Shown: positions 9,199 to 18,150, counted from the first letter of the stretch. The stretch: 64,000 nt of DNA from Cyanobacteria bacterium SIG29 (GCA_015152515.1 SUTV01000004.1:1-64000), one strand, 5' to 3'. A program made the numbers and translations. The notes: generated from the sequence alone by a model not told the origin.

Positions 9199-10209
9199 TT
9201 ATTTATCGTACTCTTTCTCAAAACCAAATAATGAACTTACTGATTCACCATCATGAATTCTTGAAATAGCTTCACCTAATAATGGAGCCACGCTTAATTG
9301 AGTAATTTTTTCAGGTAAGAAAGCTTTATTTAAAGGAATTGTATTTGTAACAACAACTTCTTTAATTGGAGCTTTTTCCAATCTTTCTAATGCTGGACCA
9401 GAGAATACTGGGTGAGTTGCGCAAACATAAATATCTTTAGCGCCTTCATCTTTAAGTAATCTAGCAGCGCCACAAATTGTACCAGCAGTATCGATAATAT
9501 CGTCAAACATAATACAAGTTTTATCTTTAATATCACCAATTACATTAACTGCTTCTGCTTCATTATGGCGATTTCTTCTCTTATCAATAATAGCCATTGG
9601 GCAATTCATTTGCTTCGCAAAATATCTTGAACGAGTAACACCGCCCATATCTGGTGATACAATTACTAAATCTTCTGTTGGAATATTTAAATGTTTAATA
9701 TAATCAACAATTACAGAAGTTGCATAAATATGATCAACTAGGATATTAAAGAAACCTTGAATTTGACCTGTATGTAAGTCCATTGCAAGAACTCTATCAG
9801 CACCAGCTGTTGTTAATAAGTCAGCAACTAATTTTGCTGTGATTGCTTCACGACCTGATGTTTTACGGTCTTGTCTAGCATAACCATAATAAGGAATTAC
9901 AGCAGTAATTGATTTTGCACTAGCACGTTTAAAAGCGTCAATAATGATTAATAATTCCATTAAATTTTCATTTACTGGATTACAAACTGGTTGAACGATA
10001 AATACATCATCGCCTCTGATACTTTCTTGTACTTGAACATAAACCTCACCATCAGCAAAGTTTTTAATTACCATAGGACCAACAGTTGTTCCCAAATATT
10101 GTGCAATTTCTTCTGCCAATTGCATATTAGAACGTCCTGCAAATAATTTGATATCGTGCGTTGGATTAATAGATTTCACACCTTGTGGAAACGCTAATTC
10201 TAATTCCAT
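9199..10209 (-). CDS. prs: Ribose-phosphate pyrophosphokinase
   Basis: 'KLFAGRSNMQLAEEIAQYLG', 'PYYGYARQDRK', 'VIVSPDMGGVTRSR', 'CIMFDDIIDTAGTI'. Confidence 0.97.
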   Translation of the reverse strand: MELELAFPQGVKSINPTHDIKLFAGRSNMQLAEEIAQYLGTTVGPMVIKNFADGEVYVQVQESIRGDDVFIVQPVCNPVNENLMELLIIIDAFKRASAKSITAVIPYYGYARQDRKTSGREAITAKLVADLLTTAGADRVLAMDLHTGQIQGFFNILVDHIYATSVIVDYIKHLNIPTEDLVIVSPDMGGVTRSRYFAKQMNCPMAIIDKRRNRHNEAEAVNVIGDIKDKTCIMFDDIIDTAGTICGAARLLKDEGAKDIYVCATHPVFSGPALERLEKAPIKEVVVTNTIPLNKAFLPEKITQLSVAPLLGEAISRIHDGESVSSLFGFEKEYDK

Positions 10210-11531
10210 TATTTATTGCCTCCTGAATATTGTTCAATTTTATTTTTAACCCAATTTGAAAATACCTTAAGTGGTGAACGGGTTATAGCTAAAGAATATG
10301 CTTCTACATCTTTTGTAATAACACTACCAGCTGCAACTGAAGCCATTTCTTCAATTGTAACTGGTGCAACAATTACAGAGTTTGAACCTGTATTTGCACC
10401 ATCTTTAATAATTGTTTTTGATTTAACTTTTGTAATTGGATTGTAATTTGCAGTAATTGTACCTGCGCCAATATTAACTTTTGAACCAAGTTCTGCGTCA
10501 CCAATATAACTCAAATGAGAAACATTTGTGTTATCTTTAATTACTGATTTTTTAACTTCAACAAAGTTACCAATTCTTACATTATTTCCAATAGTTGCGC
10601 CATCTCTAATATGAGCAAATGGACCTATTTTACAGTTTTTGCCAATTGTATTTTTACCTGTAATATAAACATTTGGAAGAACTAAAGTATCCGCGCCAAT
10701 AGTAGTTTCAGGCGAAATAAATGTTGTATCAGGGTCAACAATTTGAACCCCTTCTTCCATTAAACGAATAACTGATTTCTTATTTAAAATTTTTGTAGCT
10801 TCAGATAGTTGAATCTTTGAATTAATACCAAAAATTTCTTCATTGTTTTCTAAAATATAAGATTGAACAACTAAATGTTTTTCAACCGCCCATTTAACAA
10901 TATCTGTTAAATAGTATTCCCCTTGGGCATTATTATTTTTTAAATTATTGAAAGATTCAGAAACTGTTTTCCAATTAATACAATAAATTCCTGCATTAAC
11001 TTCTTTAACTGCTTTTTGCTCGCTAGTCGCATCTTTTTCTTCAACAATAGCAACAAATTTATTATTTTTATCACGAACAATTCTGCCATAATTTTTTGGA
11101 TTATCAAAAATTGCAGACATAACTGTTAAATCAGCATGATTATTATCATGGAAATCAATAAAATTCTTTAATGTTTCAGCAGTAATTAATGGAGTATCAC
11201 CGCAAACAACAACAACGTAACCATCAAAATCTTTTAAAAATGGAGTTGCTTTATTAACCGCATCACCAGTTCCCAATTGAGGAGCTTGCAAAATACATTT
11301 TGCATTAGCGAAACTAGAAGATACAAAATTTTCTACTTTTTCAGCTTCATGCCCGACAATAACAAAATTTTCGTCAATATAACCAGTATTATTAACGGCA
11401 TCAATTACATAAGAGAGCAATGGTTTATTAAAAATCGTATGCAAAACCTTTGGAAGTTCTGACTTCATTCTTGTACCTTTACCTGCTGCAAGAACAATCG
11501 ATTTTACTTTTTTATCTAACATACTCTCCAA
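10209..11531 (-). CDS. glmU: Bifunctional UDP-GlcNAc pyrophosphorylase / GlcN-1-P acetyltransferase
   Basis: 'VLAAGKGTRMKSELPKVLH', hexapeptide repeats, 'GAGTITANYNPITKVKSKTIIKDGANTGSNS'. Confidence 0.96.
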   Translation of the reverse strand: MESMLDKKVKSIVLAAGKGTRMKSELPKVLHTIFNKPLLSYVIDAVNNTGYIDENFVIVGHEAEKVENFVSSSFANAKCILQAPQLGTGDAVNKATPFLKDFDGYVVVVCGDTPLITAETLKNFIDFHDNNHADLTVMSAIFDNPKNYGRIVRDKNNKFVAIVEEKDATSEQKAVKEVNAGIYCINWKTVSESFNNLKNNNAQGEYYLTDIVKWAVEKHLVVQSYILENNEEIFGINSKIQLSEATKILNKKSVIRLMEEGVQIVDPDTTFISPETTIGADTLVLPNVYITGKNTIGKNCKIGPFAHIRDGATIGNNVRIGNFVEVKKSVIKDNTNVSHLSYIGDAELGSKVNIGAGTITANYNPITKVKSKTIIKDGANTGSNSVIVAPVTIEEMASVAAGSVITKDVEAYSLAITRSPLKVFSNWVKNKIEQYSGGNK

Positions 11532-11733
11532 ACTTTCTCTGACTCTATAATACTATTTTTACACTAAAATTAAAACATGGTATAAAGAATATTATTACAA
11601 TTTGATAAAAATTAATAAATAAATATTTTTGCTAGCTTGATGTAAAGAAATAATAAATATTCTTAAATATATAGCAATTTTTTTTATTATAGGCGTTAAA
11701 CTAAATATAAGGATTAAAAGTAAGGAAAAAAAT

Positions 11734-12147
11734 ATGAGCGTTCAAGGTGTTAATGAAAAACCAACCGTATCAAATATCTTATCATCAGCTATTTTAGGTG
11801 GTGCTGTTGCTGCAGGTGCAGAAAAATTATTATTACCTGTAGAAGCAAAAGCTGCATTAAGAAACACAAGATTTGGACAAGATGTATATATGAAAAAAGC
11901 TGCTAAAGCAGTACAAAAAACAATGAAAAATACAGGTAAAAAATTTGATGTTGGTGCCATTTTAGAAAACGCAAAAAACATGTATCCTGATTATCAAGCA
12001 ATTGCAAAAACAACAAAAAAATCATTAGGAAAAACTTTTGCTGGTGTTGCTGTTGCAGTAGCTGGTGCTAAACTTTTAGCAGAAGTTATTTTAAATAGAC
12101 AAGAGAAAAAAGCACAACAAGTTGCTCAACAAATTGAACAACAATAA
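11734..12147 (+). CDS. Hypothetical protein
   Basis: ORF with RBS (aaggaaaaaaatatg); no recognised family. Confidence 0.55.
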   Translation: MSVQGVNEKPTVSNILSSAILGGAVAAGAEKLLLPVEAKAALRNTRFGQDVYMKKAAKAVQKTMKNTGKKFDVGAILENAKNMYPDYQAIAKTTKKSLGKTFAGVAVAVAGAKLLAEVILNRQEKKAQQVAQQIEQQ

Positions 12148-12167
12148 TTAACATAACTAAAAGATTT

Positions 12168-12202
12168 TTAAAAAAGCGGAAAGTTATTTCCGCTTTTTTG
12201 CT
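12168..12202. terminator. Intrinsic terminator
   Basis: aaaaaagcggaaagttatttccgctttttt. Confidence 0.85.
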
Positions 12203-12246
12203 ATAATTTTTTAGTAAAAGCCATGTTTTAAGAAAGGGCATTTTTA

Positions 12247-13542
12247 ATGAAAAATACAGTTGTTGTTGGCGCGCAATGGGGCGATGAAGGAAAAGCCAAA
12301 ATTACAGATTTACTAGCTGAATATGCTGATGTAATCATCAGATATCAAGGCGGATGTAACGCAGGTCATACTGTTGTTGCGAATAATGAAACATATAAAT
12401 TTCACTTAATTCCATCTGGTGTACTTTATGGAAACAAATTTTGTTTTATCGCAGCAGGAACAGTAATTCACCCAGAAACATTCTTAAAAGAAACTCAAGA
12501 ATTAATTGAAAGAGGAGTAAGCTTATCAACATTAAAAGTAAGCCCTCTAGCATCAATTACTCTTCCATATCACATAGATATTGACGGAATAAGCGAACAA
12601 ACTTCTGGAAAAGATAAAATTGGTACTACAAAAAAAGGTATTGGACCTACATATTCAGATAAAATTGGAAGATACGGATTAAAAATTCAAGATTTATATG
12701 ACGAAGAACTTTTAAATGCAAGATTAGATGCAATTTTACCTTTAAAAAATAAAATGTTAGAAAAAGTTTTCAATTCAAAAACTTATTCAAAAGAAGAAAT
12801 GCTTAAATATTGCAAAAAATATGCTGAAATTTTCAGACCATATGTATGCAATGAATGGGTTAGTGAATTATCTAACGCACTAAAAGAAGATAAAAAAATC
12901 TTGTTTGAAGGTGCTCAAGGAATTATGCTTGATATTGATTATGGAACATACCCATATGTAACAAGTTCTAACCCAATTGGTGGTGGTGCTGCAACTGGTA
13001 GTGGTATTGGACCAACACATATTGAAAATGTTATCGGCGTAACAAAAGCTTATGTAACAAGAGTTGGTGAAGGACCATTCTTAACAGAATTACTTGATGA
13101 AACAGGTGAAAAAATCAGAACTATTGGTGGAGAATTTGGTACAACAACAGGTCGTCCAAGAAGATGTGGTTGGTTTGACGCTGTTTTATCAAGATACTGC
13201 GTACTTGTAGGTGGCTTAACTCAAATGGCAATCACTAAACTTGATGTATTTGATACTTTTGATGAATTAAAAGTTTGCGTTGCTTATAAAGATGTTCGTG
13301 ACGGAAAAATTTATAAAGATTATCCAACAAATATCAATATGCACAAATATTTAGAACCAGTTTATGAAACATACAAAGGTTGGAAAGAAGATATTTCTAA
13401 AGCAAAAACAATGGATGAATTACCTGCTAATGCAAAAGCTTATTTAAAGAAATTAGAAGAATTAGTTGGTATTCCAATTAAAATTGTAAGCGTTGGTCCA
13501 GATAGAGAACAAACTATTATATTAGACAACCCATTTATGTAA
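12247..13542 (+). CDS. purA: Adenylosuccinate synthetase
   Basis: 'VVGAQWGDEGKAKITDLLAE', 'RYQGGCNAGHTVV', 'GTTKKGIGPTYSDKIGR', 'TTTGRPRRCGWFDAVL'. Confidence 0.98.
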   Translation: MKNTVVVGAQWGDEGKAKITDLLAEYADVIIRYQGGCNAGHTVVANNETYKFHLIPSGVLYGNKFCFIAAGTVIHPETFLKETQELIERGVSLSTLKVSPLASITLPYHIDIDGISEQTSGKDKIGTTKKGIGPTYSDKIGRYGLKIQDLYDEELLNARLDAILPLKNKMLEKVFNSKTYSKEEMLKYCKKYAEIFRPYVCNEWVSELSNALKEDKKILFEGAQGIMLDIDYGTYPYVTSSNPIGGGAATGSGIGPTHIENVIGVTKAYVTRVGEGPFLTELLDETGEKIRTIGGEFGTTTGRPRRCGWFDAVLSRYCVLVGGLTQMAITKLDVFDTFDELKVCVAYKDVRDGKIYKDYPTNINMHKYLEPVYETYKGWKEDISKAKTMDELPANAKAYLKKLEELVGIPIKIVSVGPDREQTIILDNPFM

Positions 13543-13564
13543 AAAATAAATGAAGTAACATTAT

Positions 13565-13614
13565 GTTTTTAAAAATTCTCTTTGTTTTAATTAAAACAAA
13601 GAGAATTTTTTTAT
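13565..13614 (+). terminator. Intrinsic terminator after purA
   Basis: aaaaattctctttgttttaattaaaacaaagagaatttttt long hairpin. Confidence 0.85.
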
Positions 13615-13733
13615 AAATATACGAAATAAAAAATGAACTTTTTATTTTTCATTTCGTTTTAAAGAACAGAAGGAATCAGAAGGGAAAACCTTATCTCTAT
13701 TCTAGAAACTACTTATTCAATAACAGAGAACTC

Positions 13734-13762
13734 TCAAGTGACCGAAAGGTCACTTTTTTATT
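13734..13762 (+). terminator. Intrinsic terminator-like hairpin
   Basis: aagtgaccgaaaggtcacttttttattt. Confidence 0.7.
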
Positions 13763-13800
13763 TATATTAAAATTCTATTAAAAATTATTAAAAAAACCTA

Positions 13801-13829
13801 TTGACTCTAAAATATGTTCTTGGTAATTT
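13801..13829 (+). promoter_or_regulatory. Promoter of tRNA-Lys
   Basis: TTGACT-17-TAATTT ending 20 nt before the tRNA 5' end. Confidence 0.5.
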
Positions 13830-13849
13830 AATAGAGAAGTTAGACAAAC

Positions 13850-13925
13850 GCGTCTGTAGCTCAGCAGGTAGAGCACTCCCCTTTTAAGGGATAGGTCGCG
13901 CGTTCGAATCGCGCCAGACGCACCA
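13850..13925 (+). tRNA. tRNA-Lys (anticodon TTT), encoded CCA
   Basis: gcgtctg...cagacgcACCA acceptor, tagctcagcaggtagagca D-arm, ctTTTaa anticodon loop, gcgttcgaatc T-arm. Confidence 0.95.
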
Positions 13926-13928
13926 TTT
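13881..13928 (+). repeat. attL: 3' half of tRNA-Lys, 48-bp direct repeat
   Basis: Identical to 16827..16874. Confidence 0.92.
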
Positions 13929-13956
13929 ATTAAAGGGCATTCCAGCCCTTTTCTTT

Positions 13957-13995
13957 TTGTCCATTTTTTGCCTGTTGTCCACTTTTTGTCCATTT
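13957..13995. repeat. Three TTGTCCAYTT repeats (putative integrase arm-type sites, left end)
   Basis: Copies at 13957, 13975 and 13986; matching repeats at the right end. Confidence 0.6.
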
Positions 13996-14031
13996 GGAAA
14001 TTTTGACATTTTGATAAATATTAATAAATAA

Positions 14032-15054
14032 CTATTTGCTATAATCATTTAAAACTCTTATCGCCTCTATTTTTCTATCTTGATTTATATGGTTATATAC
14101 TTCTAGTGTAATTGAGATATTTGAATGCCTCATAATCTCTTTTACAACATCTATTTCAACACCTTTTTCTAACATTCTTGTACAAGCAGTATGCCTCAAA
14201 GAATGAAAATTAAAGTTTGTTATTTTAGCTTGCTTTAATACTTTTGTATATGTGTTTCTAATATTTATGTAAGGCTTATTTGTTAGTGGATTTACAAATA
14301 CATAGTCGCTAGTTTTTAAAGCATATAACTTATTTAGTTCTTCTGCTAAAGTATCACTGATAGGTAAGTATGATTTTTTGCGATTTTTCTGAACTAATAT
14401 AGTAATAAGACTATTATTCAAGTCAACATTTTGCCATTTTAAATTAAGAATCTCACTTTTTCTCATACCTGTATGCAAGGCACAAATTATAATAGGTTTA
14501 ATATATTCACAATCGTCTTTGCAAGCACTTAGTAGACGTTTTTCTTCGTCAATAGTTAATATCTTTTTTTCTGTATTTTCAACAAACATTGGTTTTACAG
14601 CACATTTTAAAGCAGGATTTTTTCTCATCCAACCATTATCAATTGCTATATTAAACATTCGTCTAAGTATACCTACTTCTTTGTTTATTGTTGCTGGCTT
14701 TTTACCATCGTTTTTTCTTTTAGTTCTGTATTTTTCAATAGCGAATGAATCAAAATTAGAAAGTAAGCAATTACCAAAGAAGTTTTTTAATCTTTTTATC
14801 ATACCTCTATCTTTTGCGTAATTTTTTCTGTTATTAACTGCATATTCTTCAAATTTGTCGCATAGTTGATGAAAGGTAAATTCTTTTTTATTTTGAAAAA
14901 AGTCAAATCTATCACATAGAACTTCTGTTCTTATGTTATTTTCAAACAATTCAGCCATTTTTTTATTATTTGCTTCTGGTATGGCAAGATGATAGCGTTT
15001 GCCACGCACTTGAAATTTACAATACCATCGTCCATTTTTATGTTTGTATAGCAC
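14032..15054 (-). CDS. Tyrosine recombinase / phage-type integrase
   Basis: 'ALHTGMRKSEILNLKWQNVDL', 'FHSLRHTACTRMLEKGVEIDVVKEIMRHSNISITLEVYNHI' (R...HxxR...H...Y). Confidence 0.95.
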   Translation of the reverse strand: MLYKHKNGRWYCKFQVRGKRYHLAIPEANNKKMAELFENNIRTEVLCDRFDFFQNKKEFTFHQLCDKFEEYAVNNRKNYAKDRGMIKRLKNFFGNCLLSNFDSFAIEKYRTKRKNDGKKPATINKEVGILRRMFNIAIDNGWMRKNPALKCAVKPMFVENTEKKILTIDEEKRLLSACKDDCEYIKPIIICALHTGMRKSEILNLKWQNVDLNNSLITILVQKNRKKSYLPISDTLAEELNKLYALKTSDYVFVNPLTNKPYINIRNTYTKVLKQAKITNFNFHSLRHTACTRMLEKGVEIDVVKEIMRHSNISITLEVYNHINQDRKIEAIRVLNDYSK

Positions 15055-15422
15055 GTTCTATTACACAAATATTCGAGATTATAGATATAACAAAACAAAA
15101 AGGAATTAGGCTTTATGCTATAAAAGAAAATTTTAGTAATTCAGAGCAAAGTATTACATCAACGGTTACAAGTACAATTTTTGCACTTATAGCACAAATA
15201 GAACGTGAACTAATTAGCATTAGAACAAAAGAAGCACTACAAGCAAGAAAATTAGTTGGAATAAAGTTAGGTAGACCAAAAGGTAAAGGCAAATCAAAAT
15301 TAGATGAATATAAGTCAGATATTTTAAAATTAGTTGAGTTAAAAGTACCTAAAACAATAATAGCAAAACAATATAAGACTAGTATTCCTAATTTATATAA
15401 TTTTTTAAATGGTTGTACATAA
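15050..15422 (+). pseudogene. Serine recombinase/resolvase remnant lacking its N-terminal catalytic half
   Basis: 'RSITQIFEIIDITKQKGIRLYAIKEN...STIFALIAQIERELISIRTKEALQARKLVGIKLGRPKGKG' matches the middle and C-terminal part of resolvases; the upstream portion of ORF 14970..15422 is antisense to int. Confidence 0.7.
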
Positions 15423-15425
15423 AAA

Positions 15426-15983
15426 ATGAATAAGAACATAATAAAAATAAATTCAACTAGTTTTGAAATCAATAAACTTATAACATCTACTCAACTATTT
15501 TCTAAACTTAAATTGTCATTATCAGCAAGACTTGTATTAAGATGTATTGTTGACTTTTGGAACTATAAAATGAGTTGTGCATATCCAACTCAATTAACAA
15601 TTGCAAAATGCACTGGCTTGACTGATGTTGCAGTCGGCAAAGCAGTAAAAGAATTAAATAATATAGGTCTTATAGAAAAACAAAAAAAGAACAAAAGAAT
15701 ATATTATTACTTTACCCTAAAATTATTAGGGTACTTAAATCTTACACCCAAGATTATTTATGTTAATACCCAAAAGAATTTATGTAATATACCCAATAGT
15801 TTTTATAACAATAATATATTAAAAGATAATGAAAATATTTTTTTGAATACTTCACAAAATTCTATTATTGAAGATGAGTTAATAAGCCCTAAACAAATGG
15901 CAGAAATAACAATTAAAAAATTTGCTAATAATCCTGTATTTTATACAAAGGTCGCAGAATTAAAAGAAAAGTTTGGCTTGTAG
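15426..15983 (+). CDS. Winged-helix/HTH protein, possibly plasmid replication-initiator-like
   Basis: 'LSLSARLVLRCIVDFWNYKMSCAYPTQLTIAKCTGLTDVAVGKAVKELNNIGLIEKQKKNKRIYYYF' wHTH. Confidence 0.6.
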   Translation: MNKNIIKINSTSFEINKLITSTQLFSKLKLSLSARLVLRCIVDFWNYKMSCAYPTQLTIAKCTGLTDVAVGKAVKELNNIGLIEKQKKNKRIYYYFTLKLLGYLNLTPKIIYVNTQKNLCNIPNSFYNNNILKDNENIFLNTSQNSIIEDELISPKQMAEITIKKFANNPVFYTKVAELKEKFGL

Positions 15984-16087
15984 TTATAGTTACTATTTGC
16001 ATGTTTATTAACAATATTTTAGTATTGTAACATAGTACTATTGGACAACTTGAATAAGTAACCTAATCATGTTAAAATGGAGTAAGA

Positions 16088-16441
16088 ATGGCTAACGAGC
16101 AAAAACAATTTATAGCTGAACTAACACCAGAAGCAGAAAAACAGCTTTTAGAGTTAGATACTAAATATAGAATAAGAATAGCTGAAGCTATAAGAACATT
16201 TGAGTACGTTGGTCTACATTATAAAAATATAAATGACCTTGGTAATGGGTTATTTGAGATAAAACCTAGTGATGTTCGTGCTTACTTTATGTATGATAAA
16301 ACTAGAAGAAGAATAATTATTGTTGGTTTTATTACTCTTAAAAAAACTCAAAAAGCACCAAAACAATATAAAGAACAGGCTATTAGGAATATAGAAAAAT
16401 ATCTCAATAATATGGAGTCAGAAACATGCAAAAAAAATTAA
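16088..16441 (+). CDS. RelE/HigB-like (Gp49 family) toxin
   Basis: 'FIAELTPEAEKQLLELDTKYRIRIAEAIRTFEYVG...GNGLFEIKPSDVRAYFMYDKTRRRIIIVGFITLKKTQKAPKQ'. Confidence 0.75.
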   Translation: MANEQKQFIAELTPEAEKQLLELDTKYRIRIAEAIRTFEYVGLHYKNINDLGNGLFEIKPSDVRAYFMYDKTRRRIIIVGFITLKKTQKAPKQYKEQAIRNIEKYLNNMESETCKKN

Positions 16442-16686
16442 GAACATTAGATGAAATATTACAAGACCGTGAGTTTTTTACAGAAGAACAAGCAAAGCAA
16501 GTTGAAGAAAATGCATTGAAAGAGGCTCACAAATATTGGGGTGGTAAAAGAAAAGGTGCTGGCAGAAAAGCTAAAGGTTCAAATTCTTTAAATATAACTA
16601 TAAAAGTATCATCAGATGAACAAGAATTTTTAAAATATGCTCGTGCTAATAGTTTAAATTTAAAACAACTTATGCAAGGTTGCTAG
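16426..16686 (+). CDS. Cognate antitoxin (candidate)
   Basis: Overlaps toxin 3' end by 16 nt; 'GGKRKGAGRKAKGSNSLNITIKVSSDEQEFLKYARANSLNLKQLM' RHH/HTH-like. Confidence 0.55.
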   Translation: MQKKLRTLDEILQDREFFTEEQAKQVEENALKEAHKYWGGKRKGAGRKAKGSNSLNITIKVSSDEQEFLKYARANSLNLKQLMQGC

Positions 16687-16700
16687 GTTGTTTTTTAGTT

Positions 16701-16721
16701 TTGTCCACTTTTTGTCCACTT
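16701..16721. repeat. Two TTGTCCACTT repeats (putative integrase arm-type sites, right end)
   Basis: TTGTCCACTT at 16701 and 16712. Confidence 0.6.
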
Positions 16722-16740
16722 GCAAATAAATTTTTTTAAA

Positions 16741-16803
16741 TTGATTAAAATTGATAAATGTTTAAAACACTTGTGATTATTAGTTTTAATCAATTTTAAT
16801 CAA
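16741..16803. repeat. 15-bp perfect inverted repeat TTGATTAAAATTGAT / ATCAATTTTAATCAA
   Basis: Arms 16741..16755 and 16789..16803, between the arm sites and attR. Confidence 0.75.
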
Positions 16804-16826
16804 CCTTAAAAAACAAATTAAATCGT

Positions 16827-16874
16827 CTTTTAAGGGATAGGTCGCGCGTTCGAATCGCGCCAGACGCACCATTT
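16827..16874 (+). repeat. attR: duplicated 3' end of tRNA-Lys
   Basis: 48/48 identical to 13881..13928. Confidence 0.92.
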
Positions 16875-16905
16875 TAATAGAGGACAATAAGTCCTCTTTT
16901 TTATT

Positions 16906-16949
16906 GCGTAATTCTGTACGAGTTACAAAGCGAAACGACGCAACGCAGT
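16906..16949 (+). repeat. 44-bp direct repeat, copy 1
   Basis: gcgtaattctgtacgagttacaaagcgaaacgacgcaacgcagt. Confidence 0.85.
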
Positions 16950-17068
16950 GAGGAAGATTGAGCCTGTATGCGAAGCAAAGTGTAGCTGAAACTTGGTTAG
17001 CGAGTGCGAAGTGACGACAGGCGAAGCCGACAGGAACGACAGCAACGAGCGAAAAGAATTACAAGACA

Positions 17069-17112
17069 GCGTAATTCTGTACGAGTTACAAAGCGAAACG
17101 ACGCAACGCAGT
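17069..17112 (+). repeat. 44-bp direct repeat, copy 2
   Basis: Identical 44-bp sequence, 163 bp downstream. Confidence 0.85.
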
Positions 17113-17171
17113 ATGTAGGTTGGGTTTTAACCAAACATAAACATAAAAAACAAAATAAATTCATTAAACAA

Positions 17172-17193
17172 GTAGGATAGACTTTAGTCTACC
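17172..17193. repeat. Palindromic repeat copy D (gtaggatagactttagtctacc)
   Basis: GTAGACTTTAGTCTAC-type hairpin unit; one mismatch in the palindrome (gatagact). Confidence 0.8.
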
Positions 17194-18098
17194 GCCAACA
17201 ATTCTTTCCCTAATTTTTCAACAGTTTTAACATCATCTTTTGGGCTTTTACCGGTTGTTGTTAAATAATTACCTGTTAAAATTCCTTCAACACAAGTTTT
17301 TAAAGCTAATTCTTGGTTTTCATCTGATAATCTCATTCTGCCACCACAGAATCTCAAAACTGCTTTTGGATTTGCTATTTTAAATATAGCTAATGTTCTT
17401 AAAACATTTTCTTCATCTATTTTATCGTAATAATTTTCAAACGGCGTTTTTGGTATTGGCATTAGAATATTTATTGGAATAGACTCTGGCTGAATTTGTG
17501 CTAGTTCTAACGCCATTTCTATACGTTGTTCAACACTTTCACCCATTCCTAAGATTACACCGCAGCATAGTTCCATTCCATACTTTTTAACCAATTTGCA
17601 AGTATTTAAACGGTCTTGCCAAGAATGTGTAGTGCAAATTTCTGAGTAGTACGATTCAGATGTATTTATATTATGATGAACCCTTTTTAAACCATGTTCA
17701 GCAAGTTTTTTAGCTTGTTCTTCTGATAAAATTCCAACAGAAGCACAACTATTTATTCCATTCAATTTATTAAGTTCATCAACAAATTCTAGTATTTTAT
17801 CAAAATTTTCTTCATCAGGAGATTTACCGGATGTTACCACCGCAAAGCGAATTACACCATTTTCTTTAGCTTCAAGTGCTGCTTTTACAACTTCTTCTTT
17901 TGTAATTAACGGATACTCTTCAATATCAGTTCTATAGTGAGAACTTTGAGAACAATATTTGCAGTTTTGAGAGCATTTTCCACTGCGAGCATTTACTAAT
18001 GAACAAAACTCAACATTATTAGACATATATTGAGATGAAAGTTTTAAAAGTTCATCTAAATCCATATTATAAAGCTTTAGCAATTCTTCTTTGTTCAT
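17184..18098 (-). CDS. bioB: Biotin synthase
   Basis: 'NARSGKCSQNCKYCSQSSHY', 'CCGVILGMGES', 'RFCGGRM'. Confidence 0.97.
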   Translation of the reverse strand: MNKEELLKLYNMDLDELLKLSSQYMSNNVEFCSLVNARSGKCSQNCKYCSQSSHYRTDIEEYPLITKEEVVKAALEAKENGVIRFAVVTSGKSPDEENFDKILEFVDELNKLNGINSCASVGILSEEQAKKLAEHGLKRVHHNINTSESYYSEICTTHSWQDRLNTCKLVKKYGMELCCGVILGMGESVEQRIEMALELAQIQPESIPINILMPIPKTPFENYYDKIDEENVLRTLAIFKIANPKAVLRFCGGRMRLSDENQELALKTCVEGILTGNYLTTTGKSPKDDVKTVEKLGKELLAVD

Positions 18099-18150
18099 TG
18101 AAAATACTTTCTATAATTTTATTATTTAATTATATGCGAAAAATAAATAA

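Larger units (their letters stand above)
13881..16874. mobile_element. ~2.95-kb tRNA-Lys integrative element (genomic islet)
   Basis: Perfect 48-bp att repeats at the ends, tyrosine integrase next to attL, TA pair next to attR, arm-like repeats at both ends. Confidence 0.88.

Noticed and set aside
13778-13993. 71-aa minus-strand ORF (MDKKWTTGKKWTKRKG...)
   Set aside because: Overlaps tRNA-Lys and the integrase arm repeats; repetitive N-terminus comes from the TTGTCCA repeats, not a protein.
14970-15050. Start of the serine recombinase ORF as given in the track
   Set aside because: This part is antisense to the integrase and has no resolvase-like sequence; homology begins about 15050.
15426-15983. 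Anti-phage defence gene within the islet
   Set aside because: Sequence is a simple wHTH/replication-type protein; no nuclease, NTPase or other defence motif seen.
16906-17112. Possible CRISPR array
   Set aside because: Only two direct repeats separated by 119 bp, no cas genes, no regular spacers.
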